Assembly (NCBI GenBank): GCA_023138875.1
Contig: JAGLOO010000040.1
Coordinates: forward strand, 30,556-94,555
Length of the DNA stretch: 64,000 nt
Direction: 5' to 3'
Origin: Bacteroidales bacterium
GTDB lineage: Bacteria > Bacteroidota > Bacteroidia > Bacteroidales > GCA-2748055
Both the position numbers and the translations under genes were made by a program. Of this stretch, positions 55,101-63,877 are shown piece by piece (positions within the stretch are counted from its first letter, which is position 1; each line of letters opens with the position of its first letter). The notes beneath the pieces were generated by a model, which worked only from the letters and a program-made list of their open reading frames with translations, was not told the origin of the DNA and ran no database searches.

Positions 55101-56593
55101 CTGTATATAATTACAGGACACGATTATTGCATGCCAGCCGGGTTCCTTTCATCGAGGTAGCCGATGCGTATGTATTTCCTTACACTGGAGAAGTAGAAGT
55201 AGGTTACCAGGCCACAATGGGCCTTCTTGAGGACGCGAAAGTGCTGGCCAGCCAGTTGAACAGGCAACACCTCATTTATGATGCTTCCATTGCAGTCAAT
55301 GGAGCGAAAGATTATGCCGGATCAGGCTATTATGATTACCGCGATGCCTTCGGGAACAACCATCCGGTCTATTTTGACCGCATCTGGGTGGATACAACCA
55401 TCCAGAGCCGTTCCTCGGGAAAGGTGGAGGAAGATGATCCATTTATGCTCAGTCCGTTCTTTGATTTCCAGGGAGAGGTCAGGTTGTCTGCCACAAATCC
55501 TTTCCTAACCTTTGACGGAGGAACAAGGATTGTACACGATTGCGATATCGGTAAGGCATGGCTCAGGTTCACCAGTGAAATTGATCCAGCCGACATATAT
55601 ATCCCCGTTGATGAGCAAATGAAGAACGTCGCACTGAATAAGATCTTTGCCGGATCGATGATTACACGTGACTCCACCCATATCTATTCCACATTCGTTT
55701 CGGGTCGGAAAGACTATTTCGATGCCAATATTGCTGGTGCCAGCGGGATACTCCTGTATGATCCCAAAAGGGAGAGTTACATAATATCAACCCCTGAAAA
55801 GATTGCAGATTCAACACTGCCAGGGAAATACCTGAGGCTGGAGGTAACCAATTGCCTGGTTTATGGTGAAGGACCCGTCGATCTGACACTGGATTATGGG
55901 CAGGTAAAGATTACATCTACCGGGAATGCAGTACACAGGGTAAATGAGGAGGAGTTTTCAGCGCACCTGGTGCTCGGCCTGGATTTTCACTTTTCTCCTG
56001 AAGCATTGCAGGTAATGGGTAGTGAAATAGACAGTCTTCCCGATCTGGAACCAGTGGACCTTACCAGACACCATTATAATTTGGCCATGCGCGATTTGCT
56101 TGGAGAAACCCAGGCACGGAAGCTTGAAAGAGAACTGGTATTGACCGGTGTGTATAAAGAGATCCCGCCGGCATGGAAAAACACCATCTTTTTCAATGAT
56201 TTACCGTTAAAATGGAACCAGAACAGCCGATCATTCCGCTTCAATGGAAAAGTGGGGATTGGTAACATCGGCGATATCCAGGTTAATAAAAAAGTAGATG
56301 CATACGTGGAGCTGGTGGAGAAAGGATCGGGAGACATCTTTGATATCTATCTAAAGGTTGACCGGAATATCTGGTACTATATTGCCTATTCTCCCGGAGG
56401 ATTGCAGGTCCTGTCGTCCAACCGTGATTTCAATGACATTGTGTATAACCTGAAGGCAGCTGACCGGAGGGTGAAGGCAAAACTCGGACAGGCCCAGTAT
56501 GTATACAGCCTGGCAGCTCAACGGAGACTGGATTTATTTATCAATCGGTTTCTTGAGTATGAAGAGGAGGCTGTCGAGAGCGAAGTTTTTTAG
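52118..56593 (+). CDS. Large secreted beta-rich protein of unknown function
   Basis: A 1491-residue protein with a signal peptide (1-20, ending LQA-Q) and no evident membrane helix afterwards. Beyond an alpha-helical N-terminal region (about 25-170) it is almost wholly short beta-strands with repeated patterns such as GxxxFxG, SNAFFNFDFYM, NRSFQFDGIVDAGLVRFSGNNFFFDY and SFRFNGKVGIGNIGD, suggesting a long beta-helix or beta-taco (TamB/LptD-like) or several beta-sandwiches. The last 100 residues are more helical. Genes like this are found in other Bacteroidota beside prmA, as far as I recall, but I cannot name a family. It follows prmA by 21 bp. Confidence 0.6.
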   Translation: MKRAFIVLVSLFMTNQLQAQIIREFSTDTALFVSELVIFNGRSLKSAEVPVFERFLHLYDSLPFEKRMEIIEVSNLMLNRKCRPHPHFIKYQQVMMEFFYEDKTFHGYEEWMKGYKLFLSSDAALLRSIDQWLSLSLSLLEDNIFYTSNAVTWKVSTPSFKFHTDETMTVQFDDVTVACYSGRDFIQIMNATGYIDPHTLEWIGSQGRVTWERVGIPESEMHALLGDFKINLKTPHYSADSVRLYYPARFEGEVVGRMEDKVMLIKNLESAKYPQFVSYRNSYKIDGFSPGVNYRGGMSVEGGNLVGSGLDGEPAVIEIYSNDTLRIRVQTFRATMNERFLRSPSAAVSIYFGEDSIYHPDLVFAYDVGREALRLNKSEVFTSLGPYSNSYHNIDMNFDELFWNRGESTMRFQALQGTSIGRATFESNAFFNFDFYMGLQGMDYVHPLAQLYTYSNMLGGRTFAVTGYASYAGFPAYQIRHQLMSLSKLGFVYYDDATDMLTLRQKLFDYIVASMRQRDYDVIRFISRTESASIAALDLDSRDLTIKGIPVIFLSDSQNVRLIPKETSIVMKRNRSFQFDGIVDAGLVRFSGNNFFFDYDSFKISLQKIDSLQLSIMTGQYNQYGEPILTRIDNAIEDMSGELLIDHPQNKSGLESYPQYPTFISRGESYIYFDKKNIQNGVYSRNEFYFELEPFTIDSLDNFRPEAISPSGTFISAGILPPLQMEMTLRKDNSLGFYMETPEEGILLYEGTGTFFNDIEMSSKGLHGYGSFDYLTSTTWSDDFLMHPDSMMAQSRRYLVREKLDATEFPYVENTEAGIKLFPHEEVMHVSRTNETFKIFNDSMFHGGNLALRPSGLSGDGVMAIPDARLESDNFRYRSRSILADSAGIQLKAQSAQEFPFFTNDVNLNIDLDARQGEIRANADYTLVELPYNLYETRLDQMTWFMDRGEVAMSQGKYLPDNDVDIGIDSLKSNGPTYLSKHPQQDELKFVAPVAVYNYRTRLLHASRVPFIEVADAYVFPYTGEVEVGYQATMGLLEDAKVLASQLNRQHLIYDASIAVNGAKDYAGSGYYDYRDAFGNNHPVYFDRIWVDTTIQSRSSGKVEEDDPFMLSPFFDFQGEVRLSATNPFLTFDGGTRIVHDCDIGKAWLRFTSEIDPADIYIPVDEQMKNVALNKIFAGSMITRDSTHIYSTFVSGRKDYFDANIAGASGILLYDPKRESYIISTPEKIADSTLPGKYLRLEVTNCLVYGEGPVDLTLDYGQVKITSTGNAVHRVNEEEFSAHLVLGLDFHFSPEALQVMGSEIDSLPDLEPVDLTRHHYNLAMRDLLGETQARKLERELVLTGVYKEIPPAWKNTIFFNDLPLKWNQNSRSFRFNGKVGIGNIGDIQVNKKVDAYVELVEKGSGDIFDIYLKVDRNIWYYIAYSPGGLQVLSSNRDFNDIVYNLKAADRRVKAKLGQAQYVYSLAAQRRLDLFINRFLEYEEEAVESEVF

Positions 56594-56633
56594 TATCGTC
56601 CAGATCCGATGAAAATCATTTATACGGTATGAT

Positions 56634-56777
56634 TTATATTCCAAGTTGTTCAACTTTTTCTAAATAGAACTCTCTCTTGGATGGATTTAACTTTTTAACC
56701 GGTGCTATTGTTGTTGTTTTTACCGGACCAATTCCGCAAAACTCTAAATCCGCTCTACCCGGACCTATCAATTTCAT
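56634..56777 (-). CDS. Possible small protein, 47 residues
   Basis: A short minus-strand frame from ATG 56777 to TAA at 56634 reads MKLIGPGRADLEFCGIG and ends FYLEKVEQLGI; the mixed, non-repetitive composition looks protein-like. An upstream TAG limits any extension to about eight more residues. No family recognised. It may be a small gene, or the tail of a lost gene, at the border of the AT-rich accessory region. Confidence 0.3.
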   Translation of the reverse strand: MKLIGPGRADLEFCGIGPVKTTTIAPVKKLNPSKREFYLEKVEQLGI

Positions 56778-56854
56778 ATATACCACTATTTGCCAAATGC
56801 ACTATATTTTTTGTTGGCATTTCGTTGTCTTCGTCAGTTTAATTAATTTATGAC

Positions 56855-59269
56855 TTATTCAATTGTAAACTTTCTTCCGTCTAATGTAGTAAATACCTGA
56901 GGGACTCCATCTATTGATACAATTTTTATTTTATCATCTGATAAAGGATACTCCATAATAAGTTCAAACCCCCTGGTAGAGTTTTTTTCACCTTTGCAAA
57001 ATATTACCTGGCAGTCTTTACTATCAGGAATAAGATACAGCAATGATAATTCATCAATATCATTCCAATCAATAATAGAAAACAAAAACGGGATAAACTC
57101 TTTAGGATAAACAGGTTCGGCAATATCGAACCGCTCGTTCTTAAAATTAATAGTTTTATTTTGAATATTTTGATTAAAAACAGTATCACCATTGGCAATA
57201 TAACACACCGGCGATAATTTATTTGTAAGTTCAATACAGGATTCGGAATTACCGGTCTTTTTGTGAATGCTTATTCCCTTTCTGCTTTTTGAAAACCAAA
57301 GTTGCAGTTTATCATTACCGTCTTCTGAGATATAACATATAGTATCCTTGGGTAAGTTGAAGTCACAAACCTCTTCGGTAAACGTTTTTTTATGATCCTT
57401 AATTATTGCAAACAAGCGCGAATCAGGATCATATTCTATTGCCACTTTTTTTCCTTTTACGGGCATTTCAAAGATAGTTTCTTTCCCTTCAACATTAATA
57501 ACTCTCCGAAAGCAATTATTTTCGGTTTTTATCTCCACTTCCATTGGTATTTTAAAAACCGGTTCTTTTTGTGTTATTTTTATTTTCACCAACCCATTTT
57601 CTCCAATTGTTTCTAATTGCCCTTGTACATTAAGTACCGGATTTTCTTTCCTGTAAAGCCATTGTTCTTCAAATTCTTTGAGGTTTTGTCCTGATATTTC
57701 TTCAAATATATTCATGTAATCACGGTTATTACTCAACTCGACATCATCCATTTCTCCGAGTTTATATAGTACTTTCTGAAAGTTCTCTTTTCCGATAACT
57801 GACTCAAGCATTCGATATACCCAAGGTCCTTTTTGATAAGCTGCCCAATATGTTGGAATGCTTGTAGATGTAATATTAATTAATGGTTCTTCATATAAAT
57901 CAAAGCAATGAAGATATTTTCTTTTCTTATTTTTCCAGAGATTATTATATTCTTTTTGCGCTTGTAAATATTCAAATGCCAAAAAATTGGTGAAGCCCTC
58001 TTTTATCCACAAATAATTTCCATCAACAGAAGGTTGGGGTGCGCTATGACATATTTCATGTAAATAGCCTATACCTCCACTTCCAATTATTTTAGCATTT
58101 TGGGCAACAATTGAATAGCTATCGTTCAAGAGTCCCCCTTTTACAAAGTTATCCAAAACTACAAAGTTGATACTGAACTTTCCACAATTATCAAATTTTG
58201 TATTTATCCATTGTAAAAGTGTGTCAACCTCTGCAATAATATAATCCCGTTCTTTTTTATCAGCATTACTAAAATAAAATCCGATATAAGTATCTCCATT
58301 CATTATTTCTTTTTTGTCCCAGTTGTTTTGGGCATAAAAAGCTATATTATCCATCCATGCACCATTTAATGTAGTGTTAGTTTGCATTCTTCCATCAGAT
58401 AATAAACTATCAGTAGAATTTCCATATTGCAATATTGTAAACCCAACTGGATAAGTGTAGGTTATTTCGAAGTGAGTACTGTCATCTGAAAAGTGATTCC
58501 GCCCCGAATTGCCCGGTGGAGGAGATGGAATGGCAGCAAAACCACCAAAGCGGATAAAGAAACAATTATTATTCATGCTTATAAATTGATTATTAGTGCC
58601 CGGAGCTTTTAGACTTCCTTTTATATGTAATTGGCAGGTTTCGGTGGCATCAGAAATACAATGTATTAAGTATCCAAATCGCTCATAATCAACTTTACTG
58701 CCATTAAGTTTAAAACTTGTAATCTCAAAATTTTTAGCAAGTTTAAAAATCAAGTGTGGTGTTTTTAATTTTAGGGTGATATTGCAATCAAAGTAAAAAG
58801 TTTCTGCTTCGGGTTCAACATTTACATCTAACTTGTAGTTTATGAAATCAGGCCTGATATTTTCCATAAGCCGTTCAGTAAACAAATAATTCCCTGATTT
58901 GGTTTCAATTTTGTAAACACGGTAAATAAAGTCAAAATACTCATTATGATTATCCCCATCATACGGATTGTTGTTAGTGGGAATATACATTAATACAGTA
59001 TTTGTGTTCACACGAATAATTCTGCTCTTATTGAAATTTAAATGTCCACGCCTAAGTTCATATTTCCATGATTCTATTTCCTGCTTGCTAAAATCCTCCA
59101 GGAAAAATTCTTTTATCAATTCTACATCAGCTGATTTTAGTGCATTTTGGAAATTTTGCTCCCACAGAGTATAAGATGATTGTGCCATGCATAAAAAAGA
59201 AGAACCTGATAAAAGTATTATCATAGCAACTTTACAGACTGTATTCAAAAGATAATTCATTGTTTTCAT
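56855..59269 (-). CDS. Secreted M1-like (gluzincin) metallopeptidase
   Basis: An 804-residue protein with a signal peptide (about 1-29, ending CMA-Q). The centre has a zinc site HEICH (His404, His408) with Glu424 in IKEGFTNFLAFEYLQ, as in M1 aminopeptidases. The spacer between the HExxH motif and the third ligand is 15 residues, not the usual 18, and no GAMEN-type exopeptidase motif is clear, so it is a divergent member. The first 330 residues include a beta-rich region like the M1 N-terminal domain; the last 250 look like further beta-sandwiches. Composition is AT-rich compared with genes to the left. It lies 79 bp after the LuxR regulator gene, same strand. Confidence 0.72.
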   Translation of the reverse strand: MKTMNYLLNTVCKVAMIILLSGSSFLCMAQSSYTLWEQNFQNALKSADVELIKEFFLEDFSKQEIESWKYELRRGHLNFNKSRIIRVNTNTVLMYIPTNNNPYDGDNHNEYFDFIYRVYKIETKSGNYLFTERLMENIRPDFINYKLDVNVEPEAETFYFDCNITLKLKTPHLIFKLAKNFEITSFKLNGSKVDYERFGYLIHCISDATETCQLHIKGSLKAPGTNNQFISMNNNCFFIRFGGFAAIPSPPPGNSGRNHFSDDSTHFEITYTYPVGFTILQYGNSTDSLLSDGRMQTNTTLNGAWMDNIAFYAQNNWDKKEIMNGDTYIGFYFSNADKKERDYIIAEVDTLLQWINTKFDNCGKFSINFVVLDNFVKGGLLNDSYSIVAQNAKIIGSGGIGYLHEICHSAPQPSVDGNYLWIKEGFTNFLAFEYLQAQKEYNNLWKNKKRKYLHCFDLYEEPLINITSTSIPTYWAAYQKGPWVYRMLESVIGKENFQKVLYKLGEMDDVELSNNRDYMNIFEEISGQNLKEFEEQWLYRKENPVLNVQGQLETIGENGLVKIKITQKEPVFKIPMEVEIKTENNCFRRVINVEGKETIFEMPVKGKKVAIEYDPDSRLFAIIKDHKKTFTEEVCDFNLPKDTICYISEDGNDKLQLWFSKSRKGISIHKKTGNSESCIELTNKLSPVCYIANGDTVFNQNIQNKTINFKNERFDIAEPVYPKEFIPFLFSIIDWNDIDELSLLYLIPDSKDCQVIFCKGEKNSTRGFELIMEYPLSDDKIKIVSIDGVPQVFTTLDGRKFTIE

Positions 59270-59348
59270 CTTGCAGATCTTTATTTATTTTCTGCAAATA
59301 GAAATAATTATCATGAGGTATTAATAGAATAAAGGGATGAAATTGGTA

Positions 59349-60404
59349 CTAGTCCCGGGTATGAATTTGTAGTTTTTCAACTAATTGCTGCCTGTTGGCT
59401 ACATCCATTTTTAAGTACAGGCTTCTTATATGCGATTTTACGGTACTATGGCTAATGAACAGGCTGGAAGCAATTTCCTTGTTTGACATACCATCGCAAA
59501 TTAGTTTGGTGATTTTTTCTTCTTGTGCAGTTAAGGTTGAGACTTCAGTAATGTATTCTTTTTTACTTTTCATCCTTAGTTTTCGGAAAAGAAGTAAGAT
59601 AATTGCCAAAATTGTTATAATTATTGCACTAAACAGGTAGTTTAATCTTTTATGGAATAAATATTTTTGCTGAATTATTGAAGCCGACAATTTCGAAATT
59701 TCCTCTTGAAATTGAGCGTAGTATGATGTTCCTGAATAATTTTTATTTAATTCTTCCGAGAGGTCATAGTAGAAATCAGGATTGCTTTTAAAGTCCTGGC
59801 TCAAACCACTGACATTTCTTTTAATATGCGAATAAGCTAACAGTTTAACTAAAGGATCAGACAGGGAATCAGAACAAAATAATTTGAATTCATCAAGAAA
59901 GCTTTTCTCTGCTTGTATTATTGCATCAGCATTTTGGGTTTTGCTATATTCTTCTATAAGTGTCAACTCGTATTTGATAGATTTTTGCCATTGTGTATCA
60001 TCTGAATTTGTGTTTTGAGGATGACTAAACCAAACATCGTTTCCCTTCGGAAAATATATAGTGTCGATATTTGAAAAAATGAAATTATGGTAATTCTTAT
60101 CTTCCCCATTTTCAATAAACTCAAGTCCCGTAGCACTCTCCTTAAGGTTAGAATGAATACGATACAACTTGTTTTTATTCGGTAGTAACTTTCCGGTAAT
60201 TTCGAAATATCCGCTGCTATCTGTTTCTGTTGATATTAGAACTTGTCCAGGATAAATCGCAACTTCTTCGTTATATCTTAACAGGCTCAGATAAACAGTT
60301 TTATTCTTTTCTTTTGTGCTGATATAACCAGAAATGCTGTATTGACTATACCCTGAAAGATTAAACAATAATAATAATATAATGGGGTAGTGATGTTTTT
60401 GCAT
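59349..60404 (-). CDS. Membrane-anchored LuxR-type regulator
   Basis: A 351-residue protein: signal peptide (about 1-20, SGYSQ), an outer domain of about 230 residues that starts with a beta-sandwich (YSISGYISTKEKN, SGYFEITGKLLPN; DUF4369-like), one membrane helix (about 256-275), and a cytoplasmic LuxR/GerE helix-turn-helix at the C-terminus (LTAQEEKITKLICDGMSNKEIASSL, STVKSHIRSLYLKM). This layout would carry an outer signal directly to DNA. It precedes the M1-like peptidase gene on the same strand and probably controls it (inference). No receiver or kinase domain is present. Confidence 0.82.
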   Translation of the reverse strand: MQKHHYPIILLLLFNLSGYSQYSISGYISTKEKNKTVYLSLLRYNEEVAIYPGQVLISTETDSSGYFEITGKLLPNKNKLYRIHSNLKESATGLEFIENGEDKNYHNFIFSNIDTIYFPKGNDVWFSHPQNTNSDDTQWQKSIKYELTLIEEYSKTQNADAIIQAEKSFLDEFKLFCSDSLSDPLVKLLAYSHIKRNVSGLSQDFKSNPDFYYDLSEELNKNYSGTSYYAQFQEEISKLSASIIQQKYLFHKRLNYLFSAIIITILAIILLLFRKLRMKSKKEYITEVSTLTAQEEKITKLICDGMSNKEIASSLFISHSTVKSHIRSLYLKMDVANRQQLVEKLQIHTRD

Positions 60405-60808
60405 ATTTCAGAAATATATTTTTAAAATTAGTTCTTGTGAATATTGCCTTTTTTTGATGCATCAAATTTATTCGACAATGAATGCCAACGGTCAAATGTA
60501 TATACCGATACATGTCTTCGGTTGAATAGTTTTATTTTGACTTTTCTGTTATGAATATAATCAAATAACCGCGAAAGCGGGTGTAAGCAGAAATTAACAA
60601 TGCAAGAAAATGGAAAATAGGAATGCAAACAAGGAAGATTGGTGTTTGCTGGTCTGGTAAAAGAAAGTCCCGGGTAAAAGACAAAGTTAAAAGCGTTCTT
60701 TGACAAAACTCAATACTAAACAGCCGGAAAACAGGCTGAATGGGTAAAATATGACTTGTATTTACAGAGTATCAGGGCTTTTGTTACAGTCTTTTTATTT
60801 GTTTCAAT
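60405..60808. other. Gap of about 400 bp, no gene seen
   Basis: Between the LuxR gene and the hydrolase remnant. All frames are short; a 92-codon minus-strand frame (60428-60706) gives a random-looking translation. No terminator or repeat was recognised. Confidence 0.4.
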
Positions 60809-61185
60809 TCAATTGCCATTTTTTTCTTCAATCCATTTTATCATCGTATTTAATGCAAGTCCGATATTTCCTATCTGGCAATGATTTTGTGCATGGTTTT
60901 CCTTTTCCTTTTTTTATCGTTTTTGATGCTATTCTATTTGTAAAATCCCGAAACCTGTTGATGAAAAACATATGCATATGATATAGCATTTTAGGCATGC
61001 TTTTCATATAATCGATGGAATGGCCTGATGCAATAACTCTTTTAACTCTGGGTTCAAATGCAGCTGCTCTTAAACAATACCAACCACCCATTGACAATCC
61101 TAAAAGTGTAACATCGTTCAAATTAAAATAATCGAGTACAGCTTTAGTTGGTTTTTCCCATTCAATATCAAGTGGTATTCCATTT
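60809..61185 (-). pseudogene. Truncated, frameshifted alpha/beta hydrolase
   Basis: The minus strand reads NGIPLDIEWEKPTKAVLDYF, then a nucleophile elbow GLSMGG followed by WYCLRAAAFEPRVKRVIASG, typical of the middle of an alpha/beta hydrolase. Before this the frame runs into transposase sequence, so the N-terminal part is lost. After about KTIKKGKG the frame turns to nonsense and ends at 60828, while a shifted frame reads NHCQIGNIGLALNTMIKWIEE to a stop at 60809-60811. So it has both a truncation and a frameshift. Confidence 0.75.
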
Positions 61186-62517
61186 TGATCTTGCCGTGTC
61201 CTGTTATAGCTACCTGTCTTATTGGTTTGGCTTTACCTTGTTTATCCTTATAGCCCGGCAGGGTAATGGTGTCATCATAAATTCTTATGGTCCTCTTCTT
61301 TAATCCAGATGACTCGACCCTGATTTTTTTCCATTTTCCCCCGGGGATATTGTGGATCTCTTCAGTAATCTTTTTTCCACGCCTGCGTATGGTAACAAAC
61401 TTTATTCGCTCATCGTCCAGCCGGGATAGGTTCTGGTAATTGGTAAACTTACTGTCAAAAACAAGATATTTAAGATCCTGATTGCCACTGGTTGTTTGCC
61501 TGTAGAAATCAAGGTATTCTAAAACAACTGCCGACTCGTTTTTGTGCATAATGTCAATATCACCATAATCAATAATACCGGAATCAGGATCCTGAGCCAG
61601 AACGGCCAGCATGCTTGATAATGCCTTGTTTCTTTTTCCCGACCAATTGTTTTCCAGGTGGCTGTCGTCTCCCCAATAGGGTATAGTTGTAAAATCCAGG
61701 TTCGATGTATCTGAAAGAAGCCCGTTGTCAATCCATATCTGATGCAAGCTTTTCAAAAAAGCAAGGTTTGTCTCGCGTGTAACCCTGTGTGAATAAGAAC
61801 TGAACCATGCGTTCTTGGGCAGGACATTTAACCCGGCAAACAACCCACTTCCCCTGTCCATACACCACAGGTCATCACAGCTGTAACGTCTGATGTTGTT
61901 CAACTTCAGTGCGAGAAACGACATAATGGACGATAGTGTTGATATTTACTTTGTTGCGGGGTAGCCTGAGTGTTCGATCAGCTTGTTGATACCATATTTG
62001 CCTATATATGGCAGAAGACACAGTAGTCCGGCCGAAGAGGTAATAAAACTTTCGTCTTTAAAGGATATTTGCTCCGACACAGGAGCCTTCAGCTTCGGAG
62101 TATCCAGAGATGCCTTTTTATGCCTGCTACGCCGGGGCAATTTTGCAAACCTTCGGAACGTAATAGTTGATACACATATTGGTAAGAGATAATGTTCCCG
62201 GTGGCTTGAAGGGACTGAAGAATGTCTTCCGATGAATAATTCTTCTTACGCATATCAATAATCAATTGATCAACGCCGGCTCCTGGCTCTTTATGCCTTC
62301 TACCCTGGTGCTTGCTTTTGAAAAAATAATCCTCTTGTGGGTTTTGATTGAGGAATTTCCGAAAGTCTTTTGTAAGAGAATAAAACGCTGACAGGGTATA
62401 ATCATATTTTTCGGCAACAGTATCTGCACTTTCGTTATGGTAGAAGAAATCTCTCAGAGCATCATACTTTTTTTTGATTACAGGGTCACGGGATGCAAAA
62501 TAATCAAATGGCTCCAT
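61186..62517 (-). pseudogene. Decayed DDE transposase (IS4/IS1634-like)
   Basis: Three minus-strand segments form one transposase of about 445 codons. The first (ATG 62517) has an N-terminal helical DNA-binding region (TVAEKYDYTLSAFYSLTKDFRKF). A one-base loss near 62140, after LLRSEG, shifts the frame to FAKLPRRSRHKKASL. An in-frame TAA at 61946-61948 interrupts it, and the frame resumes IMSFLALKLNNIRRY through the DDE-like core (TTIPYWGDDSHLENNW, LKYLVFDSKFTNYQNL) to GHGKIK near 61186. There it meets hydrolase sequence, so the C-terminal end is missing. The element is dead in this copy. IS family is by general resemblance. Confidence 0.8.
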
Positions 62518-63008
62518 GATAGGGTGCTTTTTGTATATTACAAATATATCTATGATTCATTATAAAGACACCAAAAAATCACGAATCTTATCAACAGCCT
62601 GTTAAAATGTAGTTTACGGGGGTTCTTAGTCTAAGAGAAGGTCATTTAAAGGGCCGGTAAAATCATTATTAGATACACTAAGCACCCTATTTATTAAATA
62701 GGAAAAATTTGTAATTGCAAGAGAATTAGGAAGATATGGATTAACTGCAGAAAGTCAACTTAGGGTAGGATATGTACATGAAAATCTGTGTTAAATAAAC
62801 AGCGTAGTAAATTGAACAATTGGAGTTTCAAAATGCCCAACTTTTCATATTGCCACCGTTATGGGCAATTATGAAAGAAAAAACAGACTATTTAAAACTA
62901 CAAATAGCAAGATTGAATAAGCCCTTTCACAAAAAATACTTTTTCTTTGTTTCTGATATTTATACTAAGCCTAATTAATTGAAAATTAGAGGTACAAAAT
63001 CTATCAGA
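62518..63008. other. Gap of about 490 bp flanking the transposase remnant
   Basis: Contains a 10-bp inverted repeat (see 62520-62689) and, at 62869-62976, a 35-codon frame starting MKEKTDYLKLQIARLNK which could be a gene fragment. No complete gene is seen. Composition is AT-rich. Confidence 0.35.
62520..62689. repeat. Inverted repeat next to the transposase start
   Basis: TAGGGTGCTT (62520-62529) and its exact reverse complement AAGCACCCTA (62680-62689) flank 150 bp just upstream of the transposase start codon. This might be an insertion-sequence end with an internal copy, but no matching repeat was found near the other end of the transposase (61186). Confidence 0.4.
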
Positions 63009-63869
63009 ATGGACAGAAAAAATGAAATAAGATTAGATTATTTAAAAAGATTGAATGTTGTTACTGAATACATTGACAATAACTTGGATAAAGACTTATC
63101 CGTGTCTAAACTTGCTGAAATTTCAAATTTTTCTCCGTTTCATTTTCACAGAATTTTCAAAGGTTTTTTATGTGAACCCATTGGGCACTATATCATACGA
63201 ACAAGGGTTGAAGCTGCTGCACATTTAATTCGATATACCAATCTGGAAATTAAAAATATTGCGTTTAGTATTGGTTATGAAAGCCCTGGTTCATTAAATA
63301 AAATCTTCAAGCAATACTATAATATTTCACCAACAGAATATAAAAAAAATAAAAACTTCGCTATTGTTAGATCAATTATACACAATTCAAACATCAAGCT
63401 AAAACCACCAGAAATTATTGAAATAACTGATAAACAAGTAATATATATCAGAATAACTGGTAAATATGGGAACGTAAATTTCCAGAAAGCTTGGAATGAA
63501 TTATGGGATTTTGTCAATACGAACAAACTCATCTCAAATCAAATAGAAAGGATTGGGATTAGTCATGATGACCCAAAAATAACCAAAAATGAAAATTGCA
63601 GGTATGATGCTTGTCTTACCATACACAAGGCTGTTAAACCGCAAGGTAAGGTAGGGGTAAAAATAATAGAAGGAGGCAAGTTTGCGATTTTTAATTACCG
63701 AGGAAGTTATACCAATTTGGATGCTGTTTACGACACGATTTTTAGTGACTGGTTTACTAAATGTAATTATGAACTAAGGAATATCCCACTAATGGAAAAG
63801 AAAATGAATGACCCTCTACGAACTGAACCTGACAAATTAAAAACCGAAATCTACGTACCTATAAAATAA
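63009..63869 (+). CDS. AraC-family regulator with GyrI-like effector domain
   Basis: A 286-residue regulator. The N-terminal 105 residues are the double helix-turn-helix of AraC/XylS (LSVSKLAEISNFSPFHFHRIFK and IAFSIGYESPGSLNKIFKQYY, then ISPTEYKK). The rest is a GyrI-like/bacterial-transcription-activator effector-binding domain (VIYIRITGKYG, FNYRGSYTNLDAVYDTIFSDWF, EIYVPI). This layout resembles Rob/SoxS-type multidrug-responsive regulators. ATG 63009 is used in place of an in-frame TTG at 62979. A BtrH_N-type gene follows after 8 bp, so the two are probably co-transcribed. Confidence 0.85.
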   Translation: MDRKNEIRLDYLKRLNVVTEYIDNNLDKDLSVSKLAEISNFSPFHFHRIFKGFLCEPIGHYIIRTRVEAAAHLIRYTNLEIKNIAFSIGYESPGSLNKIFKQYYNISPTEYKKNKNFAIVRSIIHNSNIKLKPPEIIEITDKQVIYIRITGKYGNVNFQKAWNELWDFVNTNKLISNQIERIGISHDDPKITKNENCRYDACLTIHKAVKPQGKVGVKIIEGGKFAIFNYRGSYTNLDAVYDTIFSDWFTKCNYELRNIPLMEKKMNDPLRTEPDKLKTEIYVPIK

Positions 63870-63877
63870 TTCAAATT

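Noticed and set aside
60428..60706. 92-codon minus-strand frame
   Set aside because: Composition typical of a chance frame in AT-rich non-coding DNA.
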